64,000 nucleotides of DNA from Takakia lepidozioides (taxonomy: Eukaryota; Streptophyta; Takakiopsida; Takakiales; Takakiaceae): positions 32,380,042-32,444,041 of the forward strand of contig CM060734.1 in the NCBI GenBank assembly GCA_030704615.1, written 5' to 3'. A model generated the notes under the pieces. It was not told the origin of the DNA, did no database searches, and worked only from the letters and a program-made list of their open reading frames with translations. Positions 48,822 to 59,439 of the stretch are shown here, in pieces. The position numbers were made by a program, and so were the translations under genes. Numbering within the stretch: position 1 is the stretch's first letter; every line of letters starts with the position of its first letter.

Positions 48822-49521
48822 GCGACCGCCAACTTGGCGGTCGCTCGATTTTCCGGAAAATAAAAAAATAAGCGAATGCCAGAACTGACGGTCGCTCCAT
48901 TTTTCGGATAAATAAAAAAATTGCGATTGCCAGAACTGGCGATCGCTTCATTATCAGAAACTTTAAAAAAATAAGCGACCGCCAACATAGGCAGTTGCTT
49001 CATTTAAAAAAAACTAAAACAAATAAGCGACCGCCAACATAGGCGGTCGCTTCATTTTCAAAAAGTTAAAAAAAATAAGCGACCGCCAGCATAGGCGGTC
49101 GCTTCATTTTCAAAACATTTAAAATATATAAGCGACCGCCAACATAGGCGGTCGCTTCATTTTCAAAAAATTAAAAAAAAATAAGCGACCGCCAACATAG
49201 GCGGTCGCTTCATTTAAATTTTTTTTAAAAAAAAAGGGACATGCCAACATAGGTGGTCGCTTCATTTTTTAAAAATTGAAAAAAATAAGCGACCGCCAAC
49301 ATAGGCAGTCGCTTCATTTAAAAAAAATAAAAAATAAAGCGACCGCCAGCATAGGCGGTCGCTTCATTTTCAAAACATTTAAAATAAATAAGCAACCGCC
49401 AACATAGGCAATCGCTTCATTTTCAAATTTTTTTAAAAGAAAAACGACTGCTAGCATAGGCGGTCGCTTCATTTAAGAAAAATTAAAATAAATAAGCGAC
49501 CGCCAACATAGGCGGTCGCTT

Positions 49522-49552
<31 letters not shown>

Positions 49553-50612
49553 CGACCGCCAGCATAGGCTGTCGCTTCATTTTCAAAGCATTTAAAATAA
49601 ATAAGCGACCGCCAACATAGGCGGTCGCTTCATTAAAAAAAAAATTAAAATAAATAAGCGACCGCTAGCATAGGTGGTCGCTTCATTTTCAAAACATTTA
49701 AAATAAATAAGCGACCGCCAACATAGGCGGTCGCTTCATTTTCAAAAACTTTAAGAAAAATAAGCGACCGCCAGCATAGGCGGTCGCTTCATTTTCAAAA
49801 ACTTAAAAAAAAATCAGAGACCGCCAACATAGGCGGTTGCTTCTTTTTCCAAAAATTTAAAAAACATAAGCGACCGCCAACATTGGCGGTCGTTTCATTT
49901 TTTTAAAATCAAAATAAATAAGCGACTGCCAGCATAGGCGGTCGCTTCATTTTCAAAACATTAAAAAAAAAAAGCGACCGCCAACATAGGCGGTCGCTTC
50001 ATTAAATAATAATAATAATAATAAAAGCGACCGCCAGCATAGGCGGTCGCTTCATTTTCAAAACATTTAAAATAAATAAGCGACTGCCAACATAGGCAGT
50101 CGCTTCATTTTCAAAAACTTTAAAAAAAATAAGCGACCGCCAACATAGGCGGTCGCTTCATTAAAAAATAAAAAAATAAATAAGCGACCGCCAGCATAGG
50201 CGGTCGCTTCATTTTCAAAACATTTAAAACAAATAAGTGACCGCCAACATAGGCGGTTGCTTCATTAAAAAATAAAATAAAATAAATAAACGATCGCGAG
50301 CATAGGCGGTCGCTTCATTTTCAAAACATTTAAAATAAATAAGTGACCGCCAACATAGACGGTCACTTCATTTCCAAAATAATTAAAATAAAAGTGACCG
50401 CCAGTAATGGCGGTCGCCCCATTTCCAAAAATAAAAAAATAAAAGCGACCGCCAGTAATGGCGGTCGCTGCATTTATAAAAACAAAAAAAAACTTCAAGC
50501 GAAGTGAGGGGTGAATGTCCCGGAGCTTATATGCCCCCCTCCCCCCCGCCTCACTCTTCGCTCCATGCGCAGGTCACACTTAGTAGAAGCGACCGTCACA
50601 TTGGCGGTCGCT
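48822..50612. repeat. Palindrome array 2, about thirty units
   Basis: Arms GCGACCGCC and GGCGGTCGC around AACATA or AGCATA, with linkers TTCATTTTCAAAA...TTAAAATAAATAA of about 25-35 bp; period about 55-60 bp. Units with AACATA and AGCATA centres often alternate. The left edge has diverged loops (AACTTG, AGAACTGAC), as do the right units (AGTAAT). A promoter-like stretch interrupts the right edge at 50500-50590. Confidence 0.95.
50526..50532 (-). promoter_or_regulatory. Second TATA-like box reading into palindrome array 2
   Basis: ATATAAG on the minus strand within a G-run/TATA/CCCCTCACTTC arrangement that copies the RING-gene promoter at 48.7 kb. Transcription from it would run straight into the palindromes. 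Confidence 0.35.
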
Positions 50613-51067
50613 CCATTTAAATAAAAATGAATGCACAGTTGGAAGCATGGCACAATTGTTCTTCATTCCACAAGCAAATCACCGAACACAAACATGAGCA
50701 AGTGACGGTGCCTTTGGCCAACATTTTGGCTGATATACACATGGGCAACATCTTTTATTTTCCAACACATACAGAACAACAATACAAATACTCATAGTGA
50801 CAATGATCACATTGGTATTACTTCAGTACAGAAATATAAACATGTCCACTAAAAAGTGCGGATGCATGTCTACAGCTATTTTGCTTCAATTCCTTCTACT
50901 GCTTCGACGGCGGGACGAAGAAGATCCTAATCCTAATGCTCCGATGGGTTGAAAATACGGATCACCCTCGACTTCACCACCGTTGCCATGATCAGTGCTG
51001 GAATCGTCCTCCCTATCCGACCTCATATGTCCAGGCCTTTGAATCTGCAAGCGACCTCGAACCACAT
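50613..51067. other. Transposase 3' flank
   Basis: Likely untranslated end of the transposase transcript. Nothing else was recognised. Confidence 0.35.
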
Positions 51068-53879
51068 TTAGTTCTCTCTGAGGTCAACTCCCGCTCCGGT
51101 CTGGTTACCATCCACGGTAACTGGTCTGTTTGTGGGCCGATCGCCTACAAAAAGTTGGACTGTTCTCTGTCGTTTATGGACTTGAGACGCAATCGAAGAT
51201 GGTCTCGAAGGAGGTACTGGAGGGGGGACTGCCCGAGATGGACCGACATTAGATGGTCCGACATGTGAGGAACCACGGGTCTGCTGCGCAACACATCGGT
51301 TAAGGTGGAATTGTAGTGGCAGGTTGTCATCATCCAAGGCTTCAACTTCCGCCCGGTCCAATGCAGCAGAATGATGCATGCGTGTGGAAAACAGATCAAC
51401 CCTGTTGCTCCTTAATGCCCGCTGTGTTGATGGGGAGCTTGATCGATTTTGACATTGTGGTGGAGCTGGTCGTATCGGTGAGGCATGATCCCGTCCCGTT
51501 GACTGTACAATGGGTTCGACACCATCGTTTGTATGAACAGGGTTGCGTACGTCGATCGGTCCTGACAGTACATCACCCCTAAGCTCCATTGGGGCACTAC
51601 CGGTGGCTTCAGCGTGTAGTGTGCGGCGATGGTCGACCCCAACTTCATTTTGAGGACCATGTTCTTAGGATGACACAATTGCAGCTTCATCTTCATCTGC
51701 GATACGCACTTCTTCAAGAAGGTCATCAAAAGTCGGCTGGATATAAGCATCATCATCTGTGAATGTAAACGGGTCATACGCATTTTTGGGAGCATCATCG
51801 GATCCATTTTCACTATCGGAGGCAGATGATTATCTCTGAGGCTCAGTATCGTCACTCATCAAATCAGCCTCAGAAGCAGAGTCTTCGGAATGCAAATTCC
51901 TCTCATACCATGCTGCAGCATCATCCGCTGCCATCTCACGTAACAGTCGGCAATTGATATAGACATACACCAATTTGTCAGCCCTCGCGGGATTCAACCT
52001 GTTGCGAATCTTGTTGTGAACAAATGAATAACTGTTCCAATTGCGTTCGCAATATAAGGCAGAGTACACTTGAGTAAGAATACGCTTCGCAATGGGAGCC
52101 AATGTTCTTGCTCCAGCTCCAATCAGATCTCACCATTCATGTGGCAGCATATTGAGCTCTTTTGGATCCGACATGTCCTCAAAATGGTCGCGGCGATCTG
52201 AGAAGCATTGGTACTCGGATATAGCTCTCTTTGCATGGTTTGGCAAAGCAAGTTGCATGAGCACTCGCACGAGGCCGACCTTGGTATCAGCGTCGTCTCG
52301 GAGCATGGTATTGTCGAGCAAGAATGGATTGAGTAAAGCCAACGCATAATGCAAGTCCGTTCGAACCATCGAACGACGGTCGTAAAATGCATCCTCAGCA
52401 TTGTCCGCAAGTTCAGGTGCCAAGGAGAAAGGAGGATGCCTCAAGGATTAGACGTGTTTATCAAGATTTTGCATTAGTAACCATGCCTTGCCCATTACTG
52501 GTTGCTTTCCATCAAACTCCCGCAAGACGAGTAACATCGGCTCAACCATATAAACAAAGTTTTCACATTTCTTCCAGAAATCATCGCTGCGAATGCTATT
52601 TGGAACTTTTCGACTTTTGCCCAATGACTTGGCTTTTCTGGAGTCCCGCAATGTTTGTGTGTATGTATCCCATTGAGGATCGATGATGGTGTGCTCCAGA
52701 CTGCTCTTTACCGTCACCAACCGATCTACCATCAAGAAGTTAGTGGCAAAACGAGTTTCGCCTGGATTGCGGAGGCTGTATTTGGGTTCGTGCCTCCTAT
52801 ATATTGCCAAAAGGATGTGGTGTGTGCGGATGAACAACACAACAGTCTTCGGTCGCTTGACAAGTTGTTTCAACCACTGTTCTTTTTCCCCAATTTTCCA
52901 AAATGAGGTCAAAGATATGAGCAGCACAACCTTGATAGTACATATGAGGATAACGTGCCAACAATATGTCTGCAGTGTTTCTCATGTTAGCGGCATTGTC
53001 TGTGCATATTTGCACGATTCTATCACTTCCGACCTGTTCGATGAAGTCCGTCAATAGTTGGCATTGATAACGTCTATCTTTCTTCTCGCCGCTAGTGTCG
53101 ACCGATCCCAAGAATTGTTCCCCAGCTGGACATACGAGCATGACATTGAACAACGGTCTGTTTGTGACAGAACTCCAACCATTGGCACATATAGTGTTTC
53201 CATATTTTCTGATACACTCACCCATCCTATCGTTGACCTTTTGGGTAAGCTCGGTCATGGCGTCTTCTAGCAATCATGTGCGGAGATTGTGATAAGTCAG
53301 AGGCACGTACGTGGATCTAGACTCCGAGGTTGCTCTAACAGCAGAAACAAATGCTGGAAGCCTTGCCACATTAAATGGTATGTTGGCATCGAAGAAAAAC
53401 TGCGCTAATTTTTTATCCAACTGTCTTTTCGCAGACAAGTTAAGACCTACTTGCATGGATTGCTGCCGTAATCCTCTACTCCGTTGAAGTGTAGGGGTAC
53501 AAAGAGGTGTTGAAGGAGGTGTTGCTCCGGCACAACCCACTTGTCCAAGGACACCCGAAGCCTCACAAGAGTCGCCCTGGGTACGAATCGGGGCATCCTG
53601 ACGGGAAGATGGAGTGTTCTGTTCATAGGTCATGTCCGGATCCAAAGACATTGGAATATTGCCTCCACACTGGGCAAAGTGGCTTTTTACCCGCATAGAT
53701 GCTTTGGGGTATAAACCCACCCCAGCGCTCTTCACACCTTTATAGCCGAGGTGAGCGAGCAACAGATCCTCACGATAAGAAAGCTTTAATCCACATAGGT
53801 TGCACTCAATACTACCAGTGACATTGACAGTGTTCGGGATTGCCGTATACCAAGGGCTCCATTCCTCCCTCATCTTCAC
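51068..53879 (-). pseudogene. hAT-family transposase (BED, DUF659, hAT dimerisation)
   Basis: Minus strand. ATG at 53879. BED-like finger with ECNLCGLKLSYREDLLLAH (about 53800). The DUF659/catalytic region has CANGWSSVTNRPLFNVML, where the first catalytic Asp of the usual (T/S)DGW is Asn, then QICTDNAANM and GCAAHIFDLILENWG. The helical insertion domain follows a frameshift near 52885 (FDGKQPVMGKAWLLMQNLDK). The C-terminal dimerisation motif is CERNWNSYSFVHNKIRNRL with LVYVYINCRLL (51900-52060). An acidic and Pro-rich tail in the same frame runs to 51068. TGA at about 53274 falls where Arg or Thr is expected; other stops lie near 52445, 51830 and 51668. It is the right family to mobilise an element with 8-bp target copies, but now dead. 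Confidence 0.88.
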
Positions 53880-54185
53880 CCAATATCCACTCCCCTGGGA
53901 CCTAGCGATGCAAGCAAAACTGTCACCTATAAATGAACGTGTTGTGAATGTAGAGTGTAATGCGATAGCCCAACACTTCTACACCTGTCAGCAACCCAAG
54001 TGGGTCGATGTGGGTTGTAGTGTTGAGCTTATACACAATCTGCTGAAGTGGCTTTGGTAGAAGCCACAACGGCAAAATGTGCGCACCCTCCTCTTGGGCT
54101 ACACTCTTGTTCAATGGAAGAGAACATCAAAAGCAACCTCAAGTGTTTGCGCCAAAAGAAGTGAGGAGCTTGGTGACCCTCCTCC

Positions 54186-54195
54186 CTTATATATG
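54186..54195 (-). promoter_or_regulatory. TATA box of the hAT transposase gene
   Basis: CATATATAAG on the minus strand followed by GGAGGAGGG, about 310 bp upstream of the ATG at 53879 and about 110 bp from the edge of palindrome array 3. Confidence 0.55.
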
Positions 54196-54302
54196 ATCCA
54201 AGAGGGATGAAAGTGAAATGAAAGTGAAATGAATAAATGATGAACCAATAGCGCCCACCCAAAAAAGGCTGTACAACCATATTTGTTGTAATTTTGAAAT
54301 TA

Positions 54303-55912
54303 AACGACCGTTAATACCACGGTCCATATTTTTATTTTTTATGAAAAACAAGTGACCGCCACTACTGCAGTCGCTTTTATTTCCTTTCATTTTGTGCAAT
54401 ATTGCGGTCACTTCTATTTTGTATATTTTTAAATTTAAGCGACCGCCAAGATAGCGGTCGCTATTTTTTTTTTTAAAATTCAAAAAATAAAGCGACCACC
54501 AGTACGACCGCCAATCTTGCTTTTATTAAAAATAAATTTGAAGCGACCGCCAATATGGCGGTCGCTATTTCTTTTTCTATTTCGAAAAATAAAGCGACCG
54601 CCACCAATCTTGCTTTAAAAGAAAACCAATTGAAGCGACCGCCAATACGGCGGTCGCTATTTCTTTTTTAATTTCAAAAAACATAGCGACCGCCATAATT
54701 GGTGGTCGCGTTCATTTTGTTAATTTTCAAAAATGTATTTGCCACCGTGCGACCGCCAATACGGCAGTTGCTTGTTTTCTTTTTTAAATTAGGCGACCGC
54801 CAATACGACCGCCAATCTTGTTTTTTTAAAACAATAAATTGAAGCGACCGCCAGCATAACGATCACTATTTATTTTTTTAATTCGAAAAATAAGGCGACC
54901 GCCAGTGCGACCGCCAATCTTGCTTTTAAAAAAAAAACATTTGAAGCGACCGCCAATATGGCGGTCGCTCCTTCTTTTTCTATTTCGAAAACTAAGGCGA
55001 CCGCCAGTGCGACCGCCAATCTTGCTTTAAAAAAAATAAAAATTGAAGCGACCGCCAATACGGCGGTCGCTATTTATTTTTTAATTTCGAAAAATAAAGC
55101 GACCGCCATAATTGGCGGTCGCGTTCATTTTGTTAATTTTCAAAAATGTATTTGCCACTATGTGACCGCCAACACGGCAGTCGCTTGTTTTCTTTTTTAA
55201 ATTAGGCGACCGCCAATACGACCGCAATCTTGTTTTTTTTAAATAATAAATTGAAGCGACCGCCAGCATAGCGGTCGCTATTTATTTTTTAAATTCGAAA
55301 AATAAGGTGACCACCAATCTTGCTTTTAAAAAAAAAACATTTGACGCGACCGCCAATATAGCGGTCGCTATTTCTTTTCTATTTCGAAAAATAAGGTGAC
55401 CGCCAGTGCGACCGCCAATCTTGCTTTAAAAAAGAAAAAATTGAAGTGATCGCCAATACAGCGGTCGCTATTTATTTTTAATTTTGAAAAACAAAGCGAC
55501 CGCCATAATTGGCGGTCGCGTTCATTTTGTTAATTTTCAAAAATATATTTGCCACCCTGCGACCGCCAATACGGCAGTCGCTTGTTTTCTTTTTTAAATT
55601 AGGCGACCGCCAATACGACCGCCAATCTTGTTTTTTTAAAATAATAAATTGAAGCGACCGCCAGCATAGCGGTCGATATTTGTTTTTTAAATTCGAAAAA
55701 TAAGGCGACCGCCAATCTTGCTTTAAAAAAAAAAACATTTGAAGCGATCGCCAATATGGCGGTTGCTTTTTCTTTTTCTATTTCGAAAAATAAGGCGACT
55801 GCCAGTGCGACCGCCAATCTTGCTTTAAAAAAAATAAAAATTGAAGCGACCGCCAATACGGCGGTCGCTATTTCTTTTTTAATTTCGAAAAACAAAGCGA
55901 ATAGGCGGTCGT
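54303..55912. repeat. Palindrome array 3, with a roughly 400-bp higher-order period
   Basis: Same 9-bp arms, but many occur as half sites: GCGACCGCCAGTGCGACCGCC double left arms with TTGCTTTTAAAA spacers, alternating with full palindromes (centre AATAC or AATAT). A block from GCGTTCATTTTGTTAATTTT to ACCGCCAATCTTG recurs near 54712, 55120 and 55518. Lies between the transposase promoter and the right element end. Confidence 0.92.
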
Positions 55913-56014
55913 GTTCATTTTGTTAATTTTCAAAATGTATTTGCCACCGCCACCTTGTCGGCGACGTGGCTGCTTAAGTGGCAGTATTTTACCTGGTATT
56001 ATTTTTACCAGAAT
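55913..56014. other. Subterminal spacer of the hAT-like element
   Basis: Short unique stretch with CCACCGCCACCTTGTCGGCG and an AT-rich imperfect hairpin (ACCTGGTATTATTTTTACCAG) before the right terminus. Confidence 0.4.
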
Positions 56015-56053
56015 ATTCTCCGAACCTGACGTGACCTGACGCTGATAACCGGG
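56015..56053. repeat. Right terminal inverted repeat of the hAT-like element
   Basis: Read inward on the minus strand it starts CCCGGTTATCA, followed by GTCAGGTCACGTC. Confidence 0.6.
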
Positions 56054-56061
56054 GTCCACAC
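56054..56061. repeat. Right 8-bp target duplication GTCCACAC
   Basis: Pairs with 38784-38791. Confidence 0.85.
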
Positions 56062-56242
56062 ATGTGTTCTCCGGGAAAATGTTTCATATCTGGGATGACA
56101 ATCACCGCTTCATGGTCTGGATGAATGTCATAAACAAATATCAGAGCACAGAAGAGGACTGGCATTACCTTGTGGCGTCCATGGTGCTGGATCCGAAAGG
56201 AAACGTCACCGCACTTCTCACGGCTATGCATGATATCAACAA

Positions 56243-56350
56243 GTAAGTACAATGCTCACCCTTCATGCCATCAAAACTCTATAATTTGTTCTCTCTGTAT
56301 TTTATTGTCTTGTGCAGGAGGAAGTCATAGAGTTTGTGTTGTGACTGCAG
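56243..56350 (+). other. Intron 1 after the insertion
   Basis: AA|GTAAGT to CTGCAG|GGG; joining gives AAG GGA ACC in frame. Confidence 0.7.
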
Positions 56351-56543
56351 GGGAACCGAAAGTACACACGTGACGACGAATTTGGTTCATACTCTATTCA
56401 GGATACAGAAGGTGGGCCAGATGCCACTGGTCACCTTCAAAAACCTTATCAGTGTTGAGGCTTACAAGAAGTGCGAGACCTCTAAATCCACCGACACATG
56501 GTACAAGCTGACCAGGGAGGCTTTCTGTGACTACATGTATGCT

Positions 56544-56624
56544 GTAAGTATTCTTTCCCTAGCTCTGTCTACTTGCTCATTCAAAATACCAGTTGACTCA
56601 TACGTTGTATACTGAAATGTTCAG
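56544..56624 (+). other. Intron 2 after the insertion
   Basis: GCT|GTAAGTA to GTTCAG|CAAGAG; phase 0 and frame kept. Confidence 0.75.
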
Positions 56625-57400
56625 CAAGAGATTGCGGAGGCTGGAGAGAAAATGAAAGCAGAGTACTATGCCAAAAAAGACCCAGGAGAGCGATCCTCAA
56701 AATGAGTGGAAGAATCTATGAACGCAGAGATGGAGGTGGCGAAGAGGCACTACATGAGCGCGTTCGTAAAACAACTCAGAATAGCCGACCCTGCTTTTGG
56801 CCCAGAGTTTTTGAATTAGGTCAGGATCCACTGGAATGTGAAGACCAAGCCCGAAATGATGCAGGAGAAGCTTCATCGCCTGTCCACTGTCGTTGTGGAG
56901 CCAAAGGTGAAAGTCAAATGGCTTCAGATTTGGAACGCCGACTCGACAGTGAAAGATAACCACTGCTTTCCGAAGAGTGAGAAGAATAAAGAAACATGAG
57001 TGATAAAGCAATTCAGTGACCATGTTCTCGATATGTGGCTGCACAAAGCCACGTACTGGGCCCAGGTTTATTCCTCTCGCCGTTCCATTTCCTTTGCAAA
57101 ACTGCATTGCACCGCGAAAAGTCACTTACTATTCTTAAAAAGATGTTCTCTGAATTGTAAAACTGTTCTTGCGCATATAGAGGCTCGGACACAGCTGGTG
57201 CTGGAGAAGCAGCTCAAGGATTACAAGATAACTATGACTCCACCGACGGATACTCTAGAAGATTATGTCCGCCAGTGGAAAGCAGCTTGCTTCGGCACTT
57301 GCTTCTTCAGGGAGTTCGCTAAAGAGGGAGGCATCTCACGCACTAATGAGTTCGAGCAGTAGCATGGATCAGAACAGGCCATGAAGAGGGTATTGTACAG

Positions 57401-57727
57401 GTTCGTCTTGTCACTCTTTATCCACCTTTCTGTTCCTGTCTCCCGAAGATTCGCTGTCGTTGCAGCCCTGCTTTGTTCAATAAACAGTCCCCAAAACTGT
57501 GTGCGCTGATGCACTCAGTAAAAGGGTGGCAACTTATGTGTTTTCCCACCTTTCAGTCGATATACAAACTGCTACCTCTAGTGAATCACACCTGCCCTGG
57601 CTTCTAGGTAGGGCCTGGGTGGACAGAGCGAAAATTGAGTGCGCTGGCGCACACAGTCATGGGGTCCTCAAACCGTATTCTCACACTTTCCCCACTTACT
57701 AACATTCCCTCTGCTTTGATTGTGGAG
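57401..57727 (+). other. Intron holding two ACTGAGTGCG-family palindromes
   Basis: TACAG|GTTCGT to GTGGAG|GTACATC keeps the frame. Palindromes near 57496 (GTGTGCGCTGATGCACTCAG) and 57631 (TTGAGTGCGCTGGCGCACAC). Confidence 0.6.
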
Positions 57728-58355
57728 GTACATCAAGAACGTTCTCATTCCAAGCAAGAACCTCAGTCGACACCCGCACTTTATTGATCTATGGTGTGAC
57801 CCATCCAATGCCTAGACAATGTACACTGCAGGAATTTTGAAGGATTATGGGAGCTCACATCTTCGAGACTGCTGCTGGTATATGGACATCCCACGCTCTG
57901 GATGCCCTTGGTATGAGCTTGTGACCCGAAATCAAAACGAAAATACGGAGGCCTTGGCCCCTCTGACGGAGAAGGAGTTGCACGAGAGAAACTTGAGGAT
58001 ATTGGCTGAGAAAGAGCCTTTTGCACAGAATACGCCAGTGAAGCCTAAAAAGGACAAGGGGAAGGGGAAGGGAAAGGGGTAGAAAAACAAACAGAATGAG
58101 AAGGAGAAGGAGTCCGTGGATGGACAGGGTGGACCTGAGCAAGTGTAGACCCCACCCCCAGCCACAAAGCCTGATCGAAAGAAGAAGGGTCTAAAAGAGC
58201 CCTACGATGCAATGGAGCACCCATCCAGAATCATTTTACCAGGCATGTGCGAGCTGGTAAACGACGGGTTCCTGGCCATGATGGAGACACGGAAGTCAAG
58301 TTACAGTGGTGATCCTTCCAAAACGTGGGACAAGCTATGTGCTTTTCTCCAATCG

Positions 58356-58470
58356 GTAAGCAATTATCATGCATGTGTTTGAGTTTTGATTTCTTTGTTT
58401 TATTTATACTCGGATCGGACTTGTCGTTTATGAAACATCCTCCCCTTCTTACATGCTATAGTGCTTGCAG
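58356..58470 (+). other. Intron before the methyltransferase-like exon
   Basis: AATCG|GTAAGC to TTGCAG|GCATCG, frame kept. Confidence 0.7.
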
Positions 58471-58827
58471 GCATCGAGGGGGAATGAATCTAGGGGGAAT
58501 GAATCTAGGGTGAATGGTGCACAAAAACCGTTTGCTGCGGAGATGGTCATTGTGGACATTCCGGACGGGCATCCAGTCCCGGATATTCTACCCACTAACA
58601 CCTTCCCAACCTGGAACAAATTCGACGAGAGGTATTGGAGTTGGGTGTTTTCTTTTTGCAAGTTTTTCCTTTCCGATGTAGGGGTTCTTGTTATCATACA
58701 ATCCGTCACGATGAGATGTCGCCGGGAGCTGGCAAACTACTTGAAAGCCTCGGGGATGCGGATTATCAAGACCTGGAACTCTGTCAACAACTTGTATCTG
58801 ACGAAGGGGGATTGCCCAGGGCAGAAG

Positions 58828-59057
58828 GTAGATTTCAAATACTTTTCTTTTTATGCCTTCTCTGTTGAAGTTCCACTGTACACCCTGTTATGTAGGCATG
58901 TTGTTCGCACTGCCTGAATTGAGTGCTTCAGCGCACTCAGTTATGGCGGTCCATGAACAATGGCTCTGAACCCATTCTATCTAGAATGGGTCTACACTCC
59001 CACCCCAAATGTGCTATGAAACATTCCTCACTAATTAAATTCTCCTCTTCATCGCAG
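58828..59057 (+). other. Intron with one palindrome
   Basis: CAGAAG|GTAGAT to ATCGCAG|ACCCG, frame kept. Palindrome near 58917 (TGAGTGCTTCAGCGCACTCA). Confidence 0.65.
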
Positions 59058-59344
59058 ACCCGTCTATTTGAGGCCGTCTGTCTCGTGAGGGTACATCCAC
59101 CGTCCACTCCCACCACAGTGGTGGAGTTCGAGCTTCATGGGGGAGGATGTTTCATAAACGAGAGGTTCAATCCTATCGTCGACGACATGCACTACAACTA
59201 TGTCGACTCCAACGTATGTTTGCGAAAGCCAAATGGAACGTCTTGGAGACCTCGGCCTGTGAGAAAGCCCAGCTTTTATCCACATGATCATTGAGACTTG
59301 TTCTCGGCCAGGGGCCCGCATCATAGATCTCACTCTCGGCACAA

Positions 59345-59439
59345 GTTTCTCTTCTAGCCTTTGTCATCGATTTCTTTTCTTATGCACCTTCTTTACTCAA
59401 TATTCTAATATTCTAATTCCTTCATTCTCTCTCTTACAG
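59345..59439 (+). other. Intron inside the motif I region
   Basis: ACAA|GTTTCT to CTTACAG|GCGCT; joining gives an in-frame Ser between LGT and ASYHA. Confidence 0.6.

Larger units (their letters stand above)
38792..56053. mobile_element. 17.3-kb composite hAT-like DNA transposon with cargo genes
   Basis: The left end is CCTAGTTATCATTCTTGACG and the right end, read inward, is CCCGGTTATCAGCGTCAGG. They share 9 of the first 11 bases and CACGTCA/GACGTGA words further in. Flanked by 8-bp GTCCACAC copies. Contents left to right: palindrome array 1, kinase-like gene (+), four inverted duplications, a higher-order repeat, RING-H2 gene (-), palindrome array 2, hAT transposase (-), palindrome array 3. 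All three genes are broken. Most hAT elements are under 5 kb and carry only transposase, so the size and cargo are unusual. The element interrupts an exon of a plant gene whose frame matches across the joint. Nested later insertions inside it cannot be excluded. Confidence 0.75.

Noticed and set aside
48822-50612. CRISPR array
   Set aside because: The regular repeats are short palindromes with AT-rich linkers that are themselves repetitive, not unique spacers, and the DNA is nuclear plant DNA without cas genes.
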